Of a DNA stretch of 64,000 nt, positions 54,318 through 63,818 are shown piece after piece. The stretch's first letter is position 1; each line of letters begins with the position of its first letter. The notes beneath the pieces are model-generated. The model saw only the letters and a list, made by a program, of their open reading frames with translations, was not told the origin of the DNA and ran no database searches. This stretch comes from Legionella tucsonensis (lineage in GTDB: Bacteria > Pseudomonadota > Gammaproteobacteria > Legionellales > Legionellaceae), in NCBI RefSeq assembly GCF_001468035.1, contig NZ_LNZA01000001.1, positions 1,900,231 to 1,964,230 of the forward strand, given 5' to 3'. The position numbers and the translations under genes were made by a program.

Positions 54318-55391
54318 CTAACACCTCATATAGCCACCGGGCACAGATACAACAGCCCCATTTAATTCTAATTCTGCAAGCTCACTAGTGACTTGCTCAA
54401 CGGTGCATCCACTACGTAAAATGATCTGATCAACAGTTGTCATTTCAAAGCCAATGAACTTTACTAGGTTTTTATTCCCGCTGGCAAGAGGTAAAATAGC
54501 TTTATCAGTTGTTTGTTGTTCTGAGTCAATCTGTAACTCCTCAAGAACATCAACAACTGAGGTAACTAATTTAGCTCCTTGCTGCAACAGGTAATGACAC
54601 CCTCGAGCCAGAGGATTGTGAATAGAACCCGGGATCGCTAAAACATCTCGGTTTTGTTCCAAGGCCATTCGTGCTGTGATTAACGAACCACTTTTGATTG
54701 CTGACTCAACAACCAAAGTGCACAACGATAAACCACTTATTATACGATTTCTTCTAGGGAAATGTCCAGCGATTGGTGGACTTTTCAAGGGAAATTCGCT
54801 CACCAATAAACCATTTTGAGCAATTTTCTTCGACAACACCTTATGCCGATGAGGATATATTCGATCGATTCCAGTGCCTAAAACCGCTATTGTTTGACCT
54901 CCTGCCTCCAAACAACCCAGATGAGCCTGAGCGTCAACTCCTAGTGCCATACCACTTACAATAGTAACGCCATGTGATGCGATTGCTTTTGTAAAGAGTC
55001 GTGCATTTTCACTTCCAGTTACTGTAGGATTGCGGCTACCTACTACAGCTAATGTAGGTTGATTTAAACAGGAAAGTTGTCCTTTTGCATACAAAACGAT
55101 AGGAGGATCCGTAATTTCCTTCAATAAAGAGGGATACTCAGGCGACTCCCAAGTGAGTATATGATGATCGTCTGCTGCCTCCAACCAACTGAGATCTTCT
55201 TGGACTATGCTCAAATCAAAACCGGCTATCGTTTGCGCCAAAGCACAGGGTAGGCCTGCTTTTTCCAGTTCAACTGCTGAAAGCTGGAACATTTGTTGTA
55301 AATCAGGCCAACGCTTTTGTAGTTTTCCTGCGGTACGCGGCCCCACTCTTTCCATGCGGTTTAATGCGAGGTAATAGGATAAATTATTCAT
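54318..55391 (-). CDS. dprA: DNA processing protein DprA
   Basis: 357 residues. It loads RecA on incoming single-stranded DNA during natural transformation. An N-terminal helical SAM-like domain is followed by the Rossmann core with VVGSRNPTVTGSENA, VSGMALGVDAQAHLGCL, FPRRNRIISGLS and SGSLITARMALEQNRDVLAIPGS, then a C-terminal winged-helix (DQIILRSGCTVEQVTSELAELELNG). Its start overlaps the LysM protein stop by 4 bp. Legionella are naturally competent, which fits. Confidence 0.96.
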   Translation of the reverse strand: MNNLSYYLALNRMERVGPRTAGKLQKRWPDLQQMFQLSAVELEKAGLPCALAQTIAGFDLSIVQEDLSWLEAADDHHILTWESPEYPSLLKEITDPPIVLYAKGQLSCLNQPTLAVVGSRNPTVTGSENARLFTKAIASHGVTIVSGMALGVDAQAHLGCLEAGGQTIAVLGTGIDRIYPHRHKVLSKKIAQNGLLVSEFPLKSPPIAGHFPRRNRIISGLSLCTLVVESAIKSGSLITARMALEQNRDVLAIPGSIHNPLARGCHYLLQQGAKLVTSVVDVLEELQIDSEQQTTDKAILPLASGNKNLVKFIGFEMTTVDQIILRSGCTVEQVTSELAELELNGAVVSVPGGYMRC

Positions 55392-56413
55392 GGGTTGGTC
55401 ACTAAATTCAATAAATAAACAGCTTGGGTTGAACGAACGATTAAAGCAAAACTGGTTTTAGTAAACACACGGAAAACCATAGCCTCGCCAATACGCTCGG
55501 GAGGCAATCGAACAGGAAACAGCCTATTTTTGGGATCATTAACTGTACGTGATTTTCTATAGATAGCCAGAACATCTCCTGCTTCGAGCCCATCTCGGGC
55601 ACCTAAACTAACCACGACAACGCCGCCAAGAGCCTCCTGGGTATTCTCATTGGGCATGTCAATAATAAATCCCTTGACCAGGAACAGCGGTGCTTTGGGT
55701 GCAAAACTCACATTAAATTCAGGGCTGTTATTTATCAAAACACTATCTTCTACTTTAACGCCTTCATTAATATTGGTTAATAAAATTGTGGCAGGTTCAC
55801 CCCCTGCAAGCAACTCCGCATAACCCACCAAATTCGCTCGATATCCCAAAAGCTCTTTAGTTAGCGGATGCACATAATCTTTCCCGCCCCTAAAAACAGA
55901 ATATGCAGGAACCCCTCTTTTAGGAAGTACTCGTGAAGGATGTAATCCTTTAACATAAGCTTTATCCCCCTGACCAGCCAACATGTGCTCTCCTATTAGC
56001 GATACAATGTAAGGAGCTCGATTAATCACATCTTGATCCAAGATAAGCGACTCATTTAAAAAAGGTTTAATTTCATTTAAAGGAATCGCAGGGATGGGTT
56101 CATCTAAAGGTAAAGGGCGGATATTAGGTGATAATTTTATTGTGCCATTCGATAGTACCTTGATATAGGGTCTGTTCCCAGAATAGGCTAAAACCAGAAC
56201 TGCTCCTGGATACAAATGATTGGGATTTTTTATCTTTGGATTAGCCTGCCAAAGCTCCTTCCATTCCCAGGGATTATTTAGGTAGCGACCCGCTATATCC
56301 CATAAGGTATCACCATGTTGAACCACATACCGCTCAGGAGCATCTAATTTTAAGCTAAAAGCATAATTCAAAATGGAGAAAAAAAAGAAGAATATAAAGA
56401 GAATAAATCTCAT
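55388..56413 (-). CDS. LysM-domain exported protein
   Basis: 341 residues from the ATG at 56413 (AAAGGA eight bases upstream); a longer frame to 56476 would bury the signal peptide. A signal peptide (FILFIFFFFFSILNYAFS) precedes one LysM domain (YVVQHGDTLWDIAGRYLNNPWEWKELW) that binds peptidoglycan glycan chains. The remaining 250 residues contain no catalytic motif I know. Position before dprA is conserved in gammaproteobacteria. It diverges from def with 91 bp between starts. Confidence 0.9.
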   Translation of the reverse strand: MRFILFIFFFFFSILNYAFSLKLDAPERYVVQHGDTLWDIAGRYLNNPWEWKELWQANPKIKNPNHLYPGAVLVLAYSGNRPYIKVLSNGTIKLSPNIRPLPLDEPIPAIPLNEIKPFLNESLILDQDVINRAPYIVSLIGEHMLAGQGDKAYVKGLHPSRVLPKRGVPAYSVFRGGKDYVHPLTKELLGYRANLVGYAELLAGGEPATILLTNINEGVKVEDSVLINNSPEFNVSFAPKAPLFLVKGFIIDMPNENTQEALGGVVVVSLGARDGLEAGDVLAIYRKSRTVNDPKNRLFPVRLPPERIGEAMVFRVFTKTSFALIVRSTQAVYLLNLVTNP

Positions 56414-56504
56414 TAGAGTCAATCCTTTGTTGGAATATCTTGCAGCCTTACAATATATGAAGGATAATATTAACATGATTTTTATGTAGAGAACCAGATA
56501 AACA

Positions 56505-57014
56505 ATGGCTATTCATCCGATTCTATATTTGCCTGACCCTCGATTAAGAGCGGTTTCAAAGCCCGTTGTTCATTTTGATGACAAATTGCAAATACTAATT
56601 GACGATATGTTTGAGACAATGTACGACGCCCGTGGCGTTGGTCTTGCTGCGCCTCAAATTGGTATTAGCCTGCGTTTGTCCGTGATTGATATTGCAGGCG
56701 ATAAACAGAATCAACTGGTTATTATCAATCCTGAAATCATTGCATCAGAGGGCGAAAAAAAATTTGAAGAAGGCTGTCTTTCTGTTCCCGGCGCTTACGA
56801 TACGGTTATTCGTGCAGAAAAAGTTACAGTAAAAGCCTTGGATAGAAATGGTAAGACTTATGAAATTAAAGCCGAGGGCTTGCTCGCTGAGTGTTTGCAA
56901 CATGAAATTGATCACATGAATGGTAAACTGTTTATTGATCTGCTTTCTCCTTTGAAAAAAGCCATGGCTCGTAAAAAATTGGATAAATTTAAACGTCAAC
57001 ACGCACGTAAATAA
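56505..57014 (+). CDS. def: Peptide deformylase
   Basis: 169 residues. It removes the formyl group from the N-terminal methionine of new proteins. The three signature motifs are GVGLAAPQIG, EGCLSVPG (metal Cys) and QHEIDHMNG (HExxH). fmt and rsmB follow on the same strand, though a 276-bp gap with a long palindrome separates def from fmt, so the classical def-fmt operon is interrupted here. Confidence 0.97.
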   Translation: MAIHPILYLPDPRLRAVSKPVVHFDDKLQILIDDMFETMYDARGVGLAAPQIGISLRLSVIDIAGDKQNQLVIINPEIIASEGEKKFEEGCLSVPGAYDTVIRAEKVTVKALDRNGKTYEIKAEGLLAECLQHEIDHMNGKLFIDLLSPLKKAMARKKLDKFKRQHARK

Positions 57015-57079
57015 TGTCTGAGTGATAGAATAAAAACTAAAAAGTAGTTTATTGTTAAATAATAAATTTTTATAAGCTT

Positions 57080-57180
57080 CCTACGTACCGCGCTTTATGC
57101 TCTGGTATCCAGAACACTGTTTTGAGGCACACTCCCGGTTTTTTTTAAATAAGACCGAGGGATAAAGCGCAGTGCGTAGG
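57080..57180. repeat. Inverted-repeat element between def and fmt
   Basis: CCTACGTACCGCGCTTTAT and ATAAAGCGCAGTGCGTAGG pair over 19 bp with two mismatches around a 63-bp centre that contains CCCGGTTTTTTTT. It could be a terminator for def or an inserted repeat. Confidence 0.55.
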
Positions 57181-57290
57181 TGAGAAAATTGCGGGGTATT
57201 TCTCAGAAATAATGCACTGCATTTTTTCAAAGGCTTTTCATTCAAGACGCGTCTCTTAAAAACGCTCCTTGATCGAGGTGAGTAGTTATC

Positions 57291-58235
57291 ATGAGTCGAT
57301 TGAACATCGTTTTCGCTGGAACACCAGAATTTGGTTTGCCTTGTCTGAATGCACTACTGCATTCAACACATCATATTCAAGCGATTTATACTCAACCAGA
57401 CCGTCCTGCTGGACGTGGCCGAAAACTACACGCTTCTGCAGTGAAAGAATGGGCCTTAAGCCATCAAATTCCAGTCCATCAACCACTGAATTTCAAAAAT
57501 CCTGAAGCAATCGCAGAGCTTGCAGCATTAAAACCTGATGTCATGGTCGTTATCGCATATGGATTAATCTTGCCCAAATCAGTTCTGGAAATTCCCCGTT
57601 TAGGCTGTATTAATGTGCATGCTTCCTTATTACCTCGTTGGCGTGGTGCCTCTCCCATTCAATCGGCCATTCTTCATGGCGATATAGAATCTGGGGTAAC
57701 GATTATGCAAATGGATGCCGGCATGGACACGGGCGCTATGCTGCGTAAAGTTGCCTGTCCGATTAGTGCGTCAGAAACTGCACAAAACGTGCATGACAAT
57801 CTGGCAAAAATCTCCGCGCAACCCTTATTACAAACCTTGGATGAACTAGCTGCTCAAACTGCAAAACCTGAAATTCAAAATAACGAACTAGCCACCTACG
57901 CCAGCAAAATTAACAAAGAAGATGCGCACATTAACTGGCAACAAACTGCAGCAGAAATTGATCGAAAAATTCGCGCATTCAACCCTTGGCCAATCGCCTA
58001 CACCCACTTATCTGAAGAAATTTTGCGAATCCACCAAGCCAAAGTTGTGACACTACCCTTTTCTCAAACACCAGGTACTGTAGTTAATATCGATAAAAAA
58101 GGAATGCTGGTTGCAACCGGAGATCAAGGTTTGCTCGTAGAACGAATCCAGCTTCCGGGTGCTAAAGTGATTTCCATAGCAGATTGGTTAAATTCCTCCA
58201 AATCACAGGTACATGCAGGATTTGTGTTTTCATGA
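57291..58235 (+). CDS. fmt: Methionyl-tRNA formyltransferase
   Basis: 314 residues. It formylates initiator Met-tRNA. Motifs are [12 protein letters not shown] at the start, the catalytic [19 protein letters not shown] and [16 protein letters not shown], and a C-terminal OB-type domain ([11 protein letters not shown]). Its stop overlaps the rsmB start (ATGA). The partner enzyme peptide deformylase is encoded just upstream. Confidence 0.97.
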   Translation: MSRLNIVFAGTPEFGLPCLNALLHSTHHIQAIYTQPDRPAGRGRKLHASAVKEWALSHQIPVHQPLNFKNPEAIAELAALKPDVMVVIAYGLILPKSVLEIPRLGCINVHASLLPRWRGASPIQSAILHGDIESGVTIMQMDAGMDTGAMLRKVACPISASETAQNVHDNLAKISAQPLLQTLDELAAQTAKPEIQNNELATYASKINKEDAHINWQQTAAEIDRKIRAFNPWPIAYTHLSEEILRIHQAKVVTLPFSQTPGTVVNIDKKGMLVATGDQGLLVERIQLPGAKVISIADWLNSSKSQVHAGFVFS

Positions 58236-59533
58236 ACAAGAATGAACGACTGCATGCCTTAAAAATTTTAACTCACTTATTAACTGACAAATCATCCTTA
58301 TCCCAGCTTATGCCTGCAACAGCTGAAGTCACCCCCATGACTAAAGAGATTTGCTTTGGGTTTTGTCGTCATTATTTTCGTTTACAAGCCCTAGCGGAGT
58401 GTTTGCTTCAAAAAAAACCCAAAGAATTGGAAGTTTGGGTTGCGCTGCTTATCGGTCTTTATCAATTATACTACATGCAACTACCCGATTATGCCGTAGT
58501 CAAAGAAACAGTTGCCTTACTTGAAAAAATCAAAAAACCATGGGCAAAGGCCTTGGTCAATGCCGTTTTACGTAATTTTTGCCGTCAGCAAAAAGAAATT
58601 GTGACACGTCTTAGCGCCGATCCTCTCTTCATTCATGGTCAGCCCCAATGGCTACTGGAACGTTTGCAAGCAGATTGGCCTGATGACTGGCAATTCATCG
58701 CTCAAGCAAATGACATGCATCCACCCATGACCTTAAGGGTTAACGTACAAAAAAATTCTGTTGCCGAATATTTACAGATTTTAAAGCGAGAAGGTATTGG
58801 TGCTAAGCCCCATCCTGTAGCACCTGAAGGAATTAATTTAATTATGCCTTGCGATGTACGCCAACTCCCTGGTTTTGCAGAAGGATGTATTTCCGTTCAA
58901 GATGGCGCAGCACAATTGGCGGTTTCTTTATTGTCTTTAAAACCGGGGTTACGCCTTTTGGATGCCTGTTGTGCTCCCGGAGGAAAAACCTGCCATATTT
59001 TAGAAAAAGAACCTAATCTTTCGGCATGTATTGCTTTAGATGTTGATCCCAAGCGATTGAAACGCGTTCGAGAAAACTTAGACCGCCTTAGTTTGCATGC
59101 AACTTTAATGGAAGGCGATGCCTTAACTCCCACCAAATGGTGGGATGGTCAACTTTTTGATCGTATTCTTTTAGATGCTCCTTGTTCTGCAACAGGCGTC
59201 ATTCGACGCCATTCTGATATAAAATTATTACGTAACAATGAAGAAATTGTTACTATCAGTAGCATCCAGCATAAGATGCTCGATTGCTTATGGCCTTTGC
59301 TCGCAAAAGGTGGCTTACTGGTTTACGCCACCTGTTCGGTCATGCCTGCTGAAAATGAGCAACAAATTGCAAATTTTGTTGCAACCCATCCAGACTGTAC
59401 GATAATAAAAGAACCAGGAATCAGTGGCCATGCAACAAAGCATGGTCTACAAATTTTACCCGGGGAACAAGGTATGGATGGATTTTTTTACGCTGTGCTA
59501 TTTAAGAGTATAGAGTTAACCCACGAAGCTTAG
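58232..59533 (+). CDS. rsmB: 16S rRNA (cytosine-967-C5)-methyltransferase
   Basis: 433 residues from the ATG at 58232, which overlaps the fmt stop; longer frames read back into fmt. An N-terminal NusB-like helical domain precedes an SAM-binding methyltransferase domain with [30 protein letters not shown] (Cys of motif IV) and [15 protein letters not shown] (catalytic Cys of motif VI). Confidence 0.96.
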   Translation: MNKNERLHALKILTHLLTDKSSLSQLMPATAEVTPMTKEICFGFCRHYFRLQALAECLLQKKPKELEVWVALLIGLYQLYYMQLPDYAVVKETVALLEKIKKPWAKALVNAVLRNFCRQQKEIVTRLSADPLFIHGQPQWLLERLQADWPDDWQFIAQANDMHPPMTLRVNVQKNSVAEYLQILKREGIGAKPHPVAPEGINLIMPCDVRQLPGFAEGCISVQDGAAQLAVSLLSLKPGLRLLDACCAPGGKTCHILEKEPNLSACIALDVDPKRLKRVRENLDRLSLHATLMEGDALTPTKWWDGQLFDRILLDAPCSATGVIRRHSDIKLLRNNEEIVTISSIQHKMLDCLWPLLAKGGLLVYATCSVMPAENEQQIANFVATHPDCTIIKEPGISGHATKHGLQILPGEQGMDGFFYAVLFKSIELTHEA

Positions 59534-59589
59534 ATAAGGCTCAAGTGAATGAGGCGAAGGAGTGTATTATATAATAAACAACTGAAACT

Positions 59590-59639
59590 GAGTGAGCTTG
59601 CAAAGCAGTATAAAGTTTAGTGGGGGAGGCTATAATAAC
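59590..59639 (+). repeat. Dispersed repeat, copy A
   Basis: GAGTGAGCTTGCAA.GC.GTATAAAGTT followed by GGG.AGGCTATA and AACTC. A second copy in the same orientation lies at 61106-61160. Both lie shortly after gene stops. Confidence 0.55.
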
Positions 59640-59706
59640 TCAGATTCCTCATATTAATACCGTTCTCTTTGATATGGGTTGAGCATTTATATTTTAAGGA
59701 TAAAAA

Positions 59707-60462
59707 ATGACAATCAATTGGCCTTTAATTATCGTTTTGTTCTGCTTATCCATCCCAGGTGTTGTCATTGCAATAAAACGTTTAATTTATTTTTTATTAC
59801 CAGATAATTCCGAAGGGGTACAAAAACGAGCGAGTCGTTTCGCTATCTTGCAAACCTTATTTATGGTTTTGGTTCTGTGCATTGCAGGCTCCGTATTATC
59901 TAACACTACAGGCTTACGCGCCACAATACTTGAAGCACTTTTACAGGGTACAGTAGGAATAAATGCTTTACTTCCCATTTTAATACCTACTGTTTTGTAT
60001 GCTTTTTTTGGATTGTTGGTGTTTCTGGTTCTTTATTATGGTGTTATTGCACGTATCATAGAGAAAAAAAACATGGAAATCATGACTAATATTCGCCTGG
60101 CTCTTGGTCTCGATGGCTGTGTTCTTTATGGAGGTGTAGTAGAGGAAATCATTGCACGATGGGGATTAATGAATCTTGCTGCCTTTTTCGCATTGCTCTT
60201 TACGAAACAATATCCTGTCTTAATCATTTGGATTTCAATTTTTATTAGTGGTTTAGTATTTGCAGTAAGCCAAATCCCGGCTTACCTTGCTGCCGGTTGC
60301 ACCTCAAATCGACGTTTCATTTATTCTCTAATTTTACTTAGCCTGTACCAATCATTACTTTTTGGGTATCTATTTTGGCAATATGGGCTAATTGTAGCAA
60401 TCTTAGCGCATATGTTGTTCCATTTAGGATGGGCAGTATTTGAAAATGTAAAAAAATGGTAA
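59707..60462 (+). CDS. CPBP-family intramembrane metalloprotease
   Basis: 251 residues with about seven helices. The Abi/CPBP motifs are visible as VVEEIIARWGLM (the E-E-x3-R motif) and LAHMLFHLGWA (second histidine motif). Eukaryotic relatives cut CAAX-prenylated proteins; bacterial ones are often linked to bacteriocin immunity or protein processing, usually with unknown targets. AAGGATA precedes the ATG. Stands alone. Confidence 0.8.
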   Translation: MTINWPLIIVLFCLSIPGVVIAIKRLIYFLLPDNSEGVQKRASRFAILQTLFMVLVLCIAGSVLSNTTGLRATILEALLQGTVGINALLPILIPTVLYAFFGLLVFLVLYYGVIARIIEKKNMEIMTNIRLALGLDGCVLYGGVVEEIIARWGLMNLAAFFALLFTKQYPVLIIWISIFISGLVFAVSQIPAYLAAGCTSNRRFIYSLILLSLYQSLLFGYLFWQYGLIVAILAHMLFHLGWAVFENVKKW

Positions 60463-60538
60463 AGCTTATCCTCCTTAATCTTACCTTAACCTTGATCTTT
60501 TATCCTACAAGGGAATGAGTCAAAGTTAGGGGTAGGAT

Positions 60539-61030
60539 ATGTCTTCAAGTAATGAATTTGCTGTGTTGGTAAATCAATTACATAAATCACCTAATGATCC
60601 TGTTTTAAAGCAAGCTGTAGTCCAGGATTTACCTAAAATGATGGCTTTAGCTCGGGATAACCCTATGGCTTTATATCATTTAGCCCATATTTATTCACCA
60701 ACATCTTCTCAGTACAAACAAACGATGCGCCAAGCTGCTAATTTGGGGTGTACTAATGCCATGTTGGTTATGTGCCAAATATTGGGAAAATCAACAGATC
60801 CTGGTGATCTGAAAAAAGCAGCACATTACGTAACGATGATTAATAAGTCTAATGATTCATATATCAAAGAACAGGCGAAATTGCTTGTGAGTGAATATCC
60901 TCAGTTAGCAAGAGCATTACAAGAACAAGCGAAGCCAAATTTAAGTTACACTCTCACTCATCGATTTTTTACACCACAGCAAGAAAAAGAAGAATCACTC
61001 ATTATGCAAACTGCGGCGTGCAAGGCCTAA
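60539..61030 (+). CDS. Hypothetical helical-repeat protein (Sel1/TPR-like)
   Basis: 163 residues with no signal peptide. The helical pattern ALYHLAHIYSP ... MRQAANLGCTNAMLVMCQILG ... LKKAAHYV resembles degenerate Sel1/TPR repeats, which mediate protein contacts. GGGGTAGGAT lies before the ATG. Not otherwise recognised. The polar C-terminus (QQEKEESLIMQTAACKA) would also be compatible with a secreted substrate but that is weak. Confidence 0.6.
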   Translation: MSSSNEFAVLVNQLHKSPNDPVLKQAVVQDLPKMMALARDNPMALYHLAHIYSPTSSQYKQTMRQAANLGCTNAMLVMCQILGKSTDPGDLKKAAHYVTMINKSNDSYIKEQAKLLVSEYPQLARALQEQAKPNLSYTLTHRFFTPQQEKEESLIMQTAACKA

Positions 61031-61074
61031 TTATTGTATTTAAAATCTAAAAAAAACCGTTCCTGGGTGAAACG

Positions 61075-61160
61075 AAGCGACCCGGGAATACGGTATATAC
61101 AAGCCGAGTGAGCTTGCAATGCCGTATAAAGTTAAAACGGGAAGGCTATATCAGTAACTC
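61075..61160 (+). repeat. Dispersed repeat, copy B, with REP-like left end
   Basis: CGAAGCGACCCGGGAATACGG is followed by a centre containing GAGTGAGCTTGCAATGCCGT, then AAGGCTATA. ATACGG and CCGTAT form a hairpin across the centre. It shares about 50 bp with the element at 59590-59639. Confidence 0.55.
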
Positions 61161-61198
61161 GAGGCACGCTTTGTGCTATATAAAGCGATAAAAGTCTT

Positions 61199-62491
61199 TT
61201 AAACAATCAAGAAGCGAAAATTCTTCTGAATCTCATTTAAATCAAATTGATTCAAATACAAAGAAAAACTCATCCACGCACTTAACGCTGCTAAATCTTG
61301 AAATGGAGGCGGAAGATAAACAGGATTGGTTAAGACCCCACGCTCCTTTAATTCGGTGAGTAAAGGTAAATCATCAAGAACCAATTTCCCGGTAAATAAT
61401 AAAGGAATCGAGTCAACATGATTTCGACTGATCGCAAAACGGATGTAATTATAGATTAATACAAAACCTTTAGCATAAGATAAATCTTTGGTAAAAGGTC
61501 CCCCCGTTGGCGTACTTCCCCTAAAGACACGTACTGTTTGATTGTAACTGTCTTCTTCGCTTAAACCACAATCCATAAAATAATTATAAATATCCAGAAA
61601 GTTTGCTCCTTGAGTGACCATGTCTAGAGCAATCACGCGATTGGTAATCTTTAACATACGGCTGGGATATGATGAAAACGTAACAACTTCCGTAATTACT
61701 GCCAAACCTTCTTGAATAACGCTACAGGAAGGTGAACCCTTGGAAAGAAAAAAACAATTGGGTTGCATGGAACCATTCAAGGTTGTTCCGACATGCACCC
61801 AACCTTCATGTACTTCCAAATAACGCAGATCACGATCACTGAACATAGCCTGTTGACTCAATTTAATGCTGTCCGCTCCAGCAGAAGCATCTGCAATCAT
61901 ATCATCACTGATCATAACAGTTACTTTGCCAGGATGTTTATCAAAAAACTGTCCTAAACGTGCTTGCAAAATTTCTTGAGCTTGTTGCGGCGTATGACGT
62001 TTTACATCGGCTTCAGATTGCAATTGAACACTAAGGCCTGTTAACACATCGAAGAGTAAAGTTCCCATTTCAGACATGCGGGGTCCACCTGCATAAAACA
62101 CATCATTTGGGCTGCCATACAATTCCATTGCTAATTCTGAAAATGCTGGAGTACCTCTTACGGCGAGCATTTGTATAGCTCGACTGTATTCTTCACACTG
62201 ACGACGTATTAAGCGAGTTAAGGTAGAATATTGCCCGAGTTGATTTTGAGTATCACGCGAAATAATACGAAACTCTTCTTGCTTGTCATGAACATCAAAA
62301 GGCAAAGGCTTTTTGTCATAATATTCTTTATCAACAGCTGGCAGCTTTTTGCCTTTATTCTTAAAAAATTCCTTTTTTATTGTCTCATCCCATTTGATAC
62401 TATCAAGAATCCTGATCTTGCGCTGCGCTTCCACAATACGCTGTGATAGTTCCTGTACAATAAGCAACTCAGCTGATTCTGATGGTGTCAT
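61199..62491 (-). CDS. DUF1704 (QEGLA-motif) tyrosine-carboxypeptidase-like metalloprotein
   Basis: 430 residues from the ATG at 62491 (AAGGGA upstream). The zinc-protease motif EVHEGWVHVGT (His-Glu-x3-His) and the family name motif VIQEGLAVITE are present, as is the N-terminal IKWDETIKKEFF region. In animals relatives (MATCAP/TMCP) trim C-terminal tyrosine from tubulin; the bacterial role is unknown, with the name 'flavohemoglobin expression-modulating' coming from one old observation. It follows the small lipoprotein gene by 10 bp and dapA before it, so it is in the dapA operon. Confidence 0.85.
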   Translation of the reverse strand: MTPSESAELLIVQELSQRIVEAQRKIRILDSIKWDETIKKEFFKNKGKKLPAVDKEYYDKKPLPFDVHDKQEEFRIISRDTQNQLGQYSTLTRLIRRQCEEYSRAIQMLAVRGTPAFSELAMELYGSPNDVFYAGGPRMSEMGTLLFDVLTGLSVQLQSEADVKRHTPQQAQEILQARLGQFFDKHPGKVTVMISDDMIADASAGADSIKLSQQAMFSDRDLRYLEVHEGWVHVGTTLNGSMQPNCFFLSKGSPSCSVIQEGLAVITEVVTFSSYPSRMLKITNRVIALDMVTQGANFLDIYNYFMDCGLSEEDSYNQTVRVFRGSTPTGGPFTKDLSYAKGFVLIYNYIRFAISRNHVDSIPLLFTGKLVLDDLPLLTELKERGVLTNPVYLPPPFQDLAALSAWMSFSLYLNQFDLNEIQKNFRFLIV

Positions 62492-62501
62492 AATAAATCC
62501 C

Positions 62502-62714
62502 TTATGATACAGGTGGAGCAATACTTACCCGTGCATCCTGATTCTGTTGAGGCAAATCATAAAAACTACTAATATTTGCTCGCGTTAACGGTGGTGGAAC
62601 TTCTAATGACGGACCATTACGACTACTCAGGTAAAGATGCTCACCATTACTGGCATAACGACTACACCCAGAGAGCAAAAGCACAAAAAAAACAATAAAA
62701 CCCAACTTTTTCAC
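62502..62714 (-). CDS. Small lipoprotein resembling only the N-terminal lasso of BamC
   Basis: 70 residues: lipoprotein signal peptide (LGFIVFFVLLLSGC) and a 52-residue mature chain, CSRYASNGEHLYLSSRNGPS, then VPPPLTRANISSFYDLP and a proline-rich end. The position directly after dapA is where bamC (nlpB) sits in E. coli, and the SRY..GE.YL...P.L..P pattern matches the unstructured start of BamC that binds BamD. The two helix-grip domains are absent and the stop is real, with the next gene 10 bp on. I infer a minimal BamC; envelope, outer-membrane side. Confidence 0.65.
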   Translation of the reverse strand: MKKLGFIVFFVLLLSGCSRYASNGEHLYLSSRNGPSLEVPPPLTRANISSFYDLPQQNQDARVSIAPPVS

Positions 62715-63587
62715 TTAAATTAACTCCAAACTCTTCATTACCTTTTCCAATGGTTCATGATGTTCTTTAGATAAACGAGTTAACGGCATCCTCAATTCAT
62801 TCTCCATTAACCCCATTCTGTTTGCTGCCCATTTTATTGCAATTGGATTTGTTTCAATAAACAATAATTCATATAAAGGCATTAACTGTTCGTTTAAACG
62901 TAAACATACAGCATGATCACCATCTAAAGCTGAGTCGCATAACTTAGCCATTAACTTGGCAACTACATTAGCTGCGGCTGAAATATTTCCCTTAGCTCCA
63001 GACAACATCCAGGATGCTGCGGTAAAATCATCACCACTAAATACATCAATACTGCCTTCCGAAAGTCGTAAAATTTGTTGTAAACGAGTCATCTGCCCCG
63101 TAGCGTCTTTTATTCCAACAATATTGGAAATCTTGGCAAGTCTTGCTACTGTTTCAGGTAACATATCACAAGCAGTTCGTGTCGGCACGTTATAAAGAAT
63201 AATCGGTATGGCAACTGCCTTGGCTATTTGACTGTAATGCTGATACAAGCCTTCTTGAGTAGGTCTGATATAAGCAGGAGTCATAATTAATGCAGCGTGA
63301 GCCCCATATTCCATTGCTTCCTGGGTTAGTTGAATACAATCCCGTGTAGCATTCATGGCCGTACCCGCAATAACAGGAATTCGTTCTTTAGCTTGATCCA
63401 CTACTGTTTTGATAACCAACAGCTTTTCTTCATGAGATAAAGTACCTGATTCACCTGTAGAGCCTGCCGCAACCAGAGCATGGCTGCCCATTTCAATATG
63501 GAACTCAACCAACTCCCTTAAACACGGCACATCAACCTGATCATTTTTCATGGGAGTTAATAAAGCTACAATGCTTCCTTTAAACAT
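62715..63587 (-). CDS. dapA: 4-hydroxy-tetrahydrodipicolinate synthase
   Basis: 290 residues. It condenses pyruvate with aspartate semialdehyde, the first committed step to lysine and diaminopimelate. Motifs are [45 protein letters not shown] (Tyr of the proton relay) and VGIKDATG with the Schiff-base lysine. First gene of the dapA / lipoprotein / DUF1704 row on the minus strand. Confidence 0.96.
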   Translation of the reverse strand: MFKGSIVALLTPMKNDQVDVPCLRELVEFHIEMGSHALVAAGSTGESGTLSHEEKLLVIKTVVDQAKERIPVIAGTAMNATRDCIQLTQEAMEYGAHAALIMTPAYIRPTQEGLYQHYSQIAKAVAIPIILYNVPTRTACDMLPETVARLAKISNIVGIKDATGQMTRLQQILRLSEGSIDVFSGDDFTAASWMLSGAKGNISAAANVVAKLMAKLCDSALDGDHAVCLRLNEQLMPLYELLFIETNPIAIKWAANRMGLMENELRMPLTRLSKEHHEPLEKVMKSLELI

Positions 63588-63818
63588 AAGGTCCCCTATT
63601 TTTATAATTCATATATTAATATTACTGGAAAATGTAGGTCAGAGTAAAATCTGATATTTGAAAAATGACCGCCAAAACAAATTATGCATATTTATTTTAC
63701 ATAAAATATTTTTTTTGTACTAAAATCATAGTGAAGATGAAGCAAACCAGGATTTTCTTGTCATGAATATTCTGCTTTATCAACGCAGGAATCCTGAAAC
63801 TATAACAAGGAGTTCACT

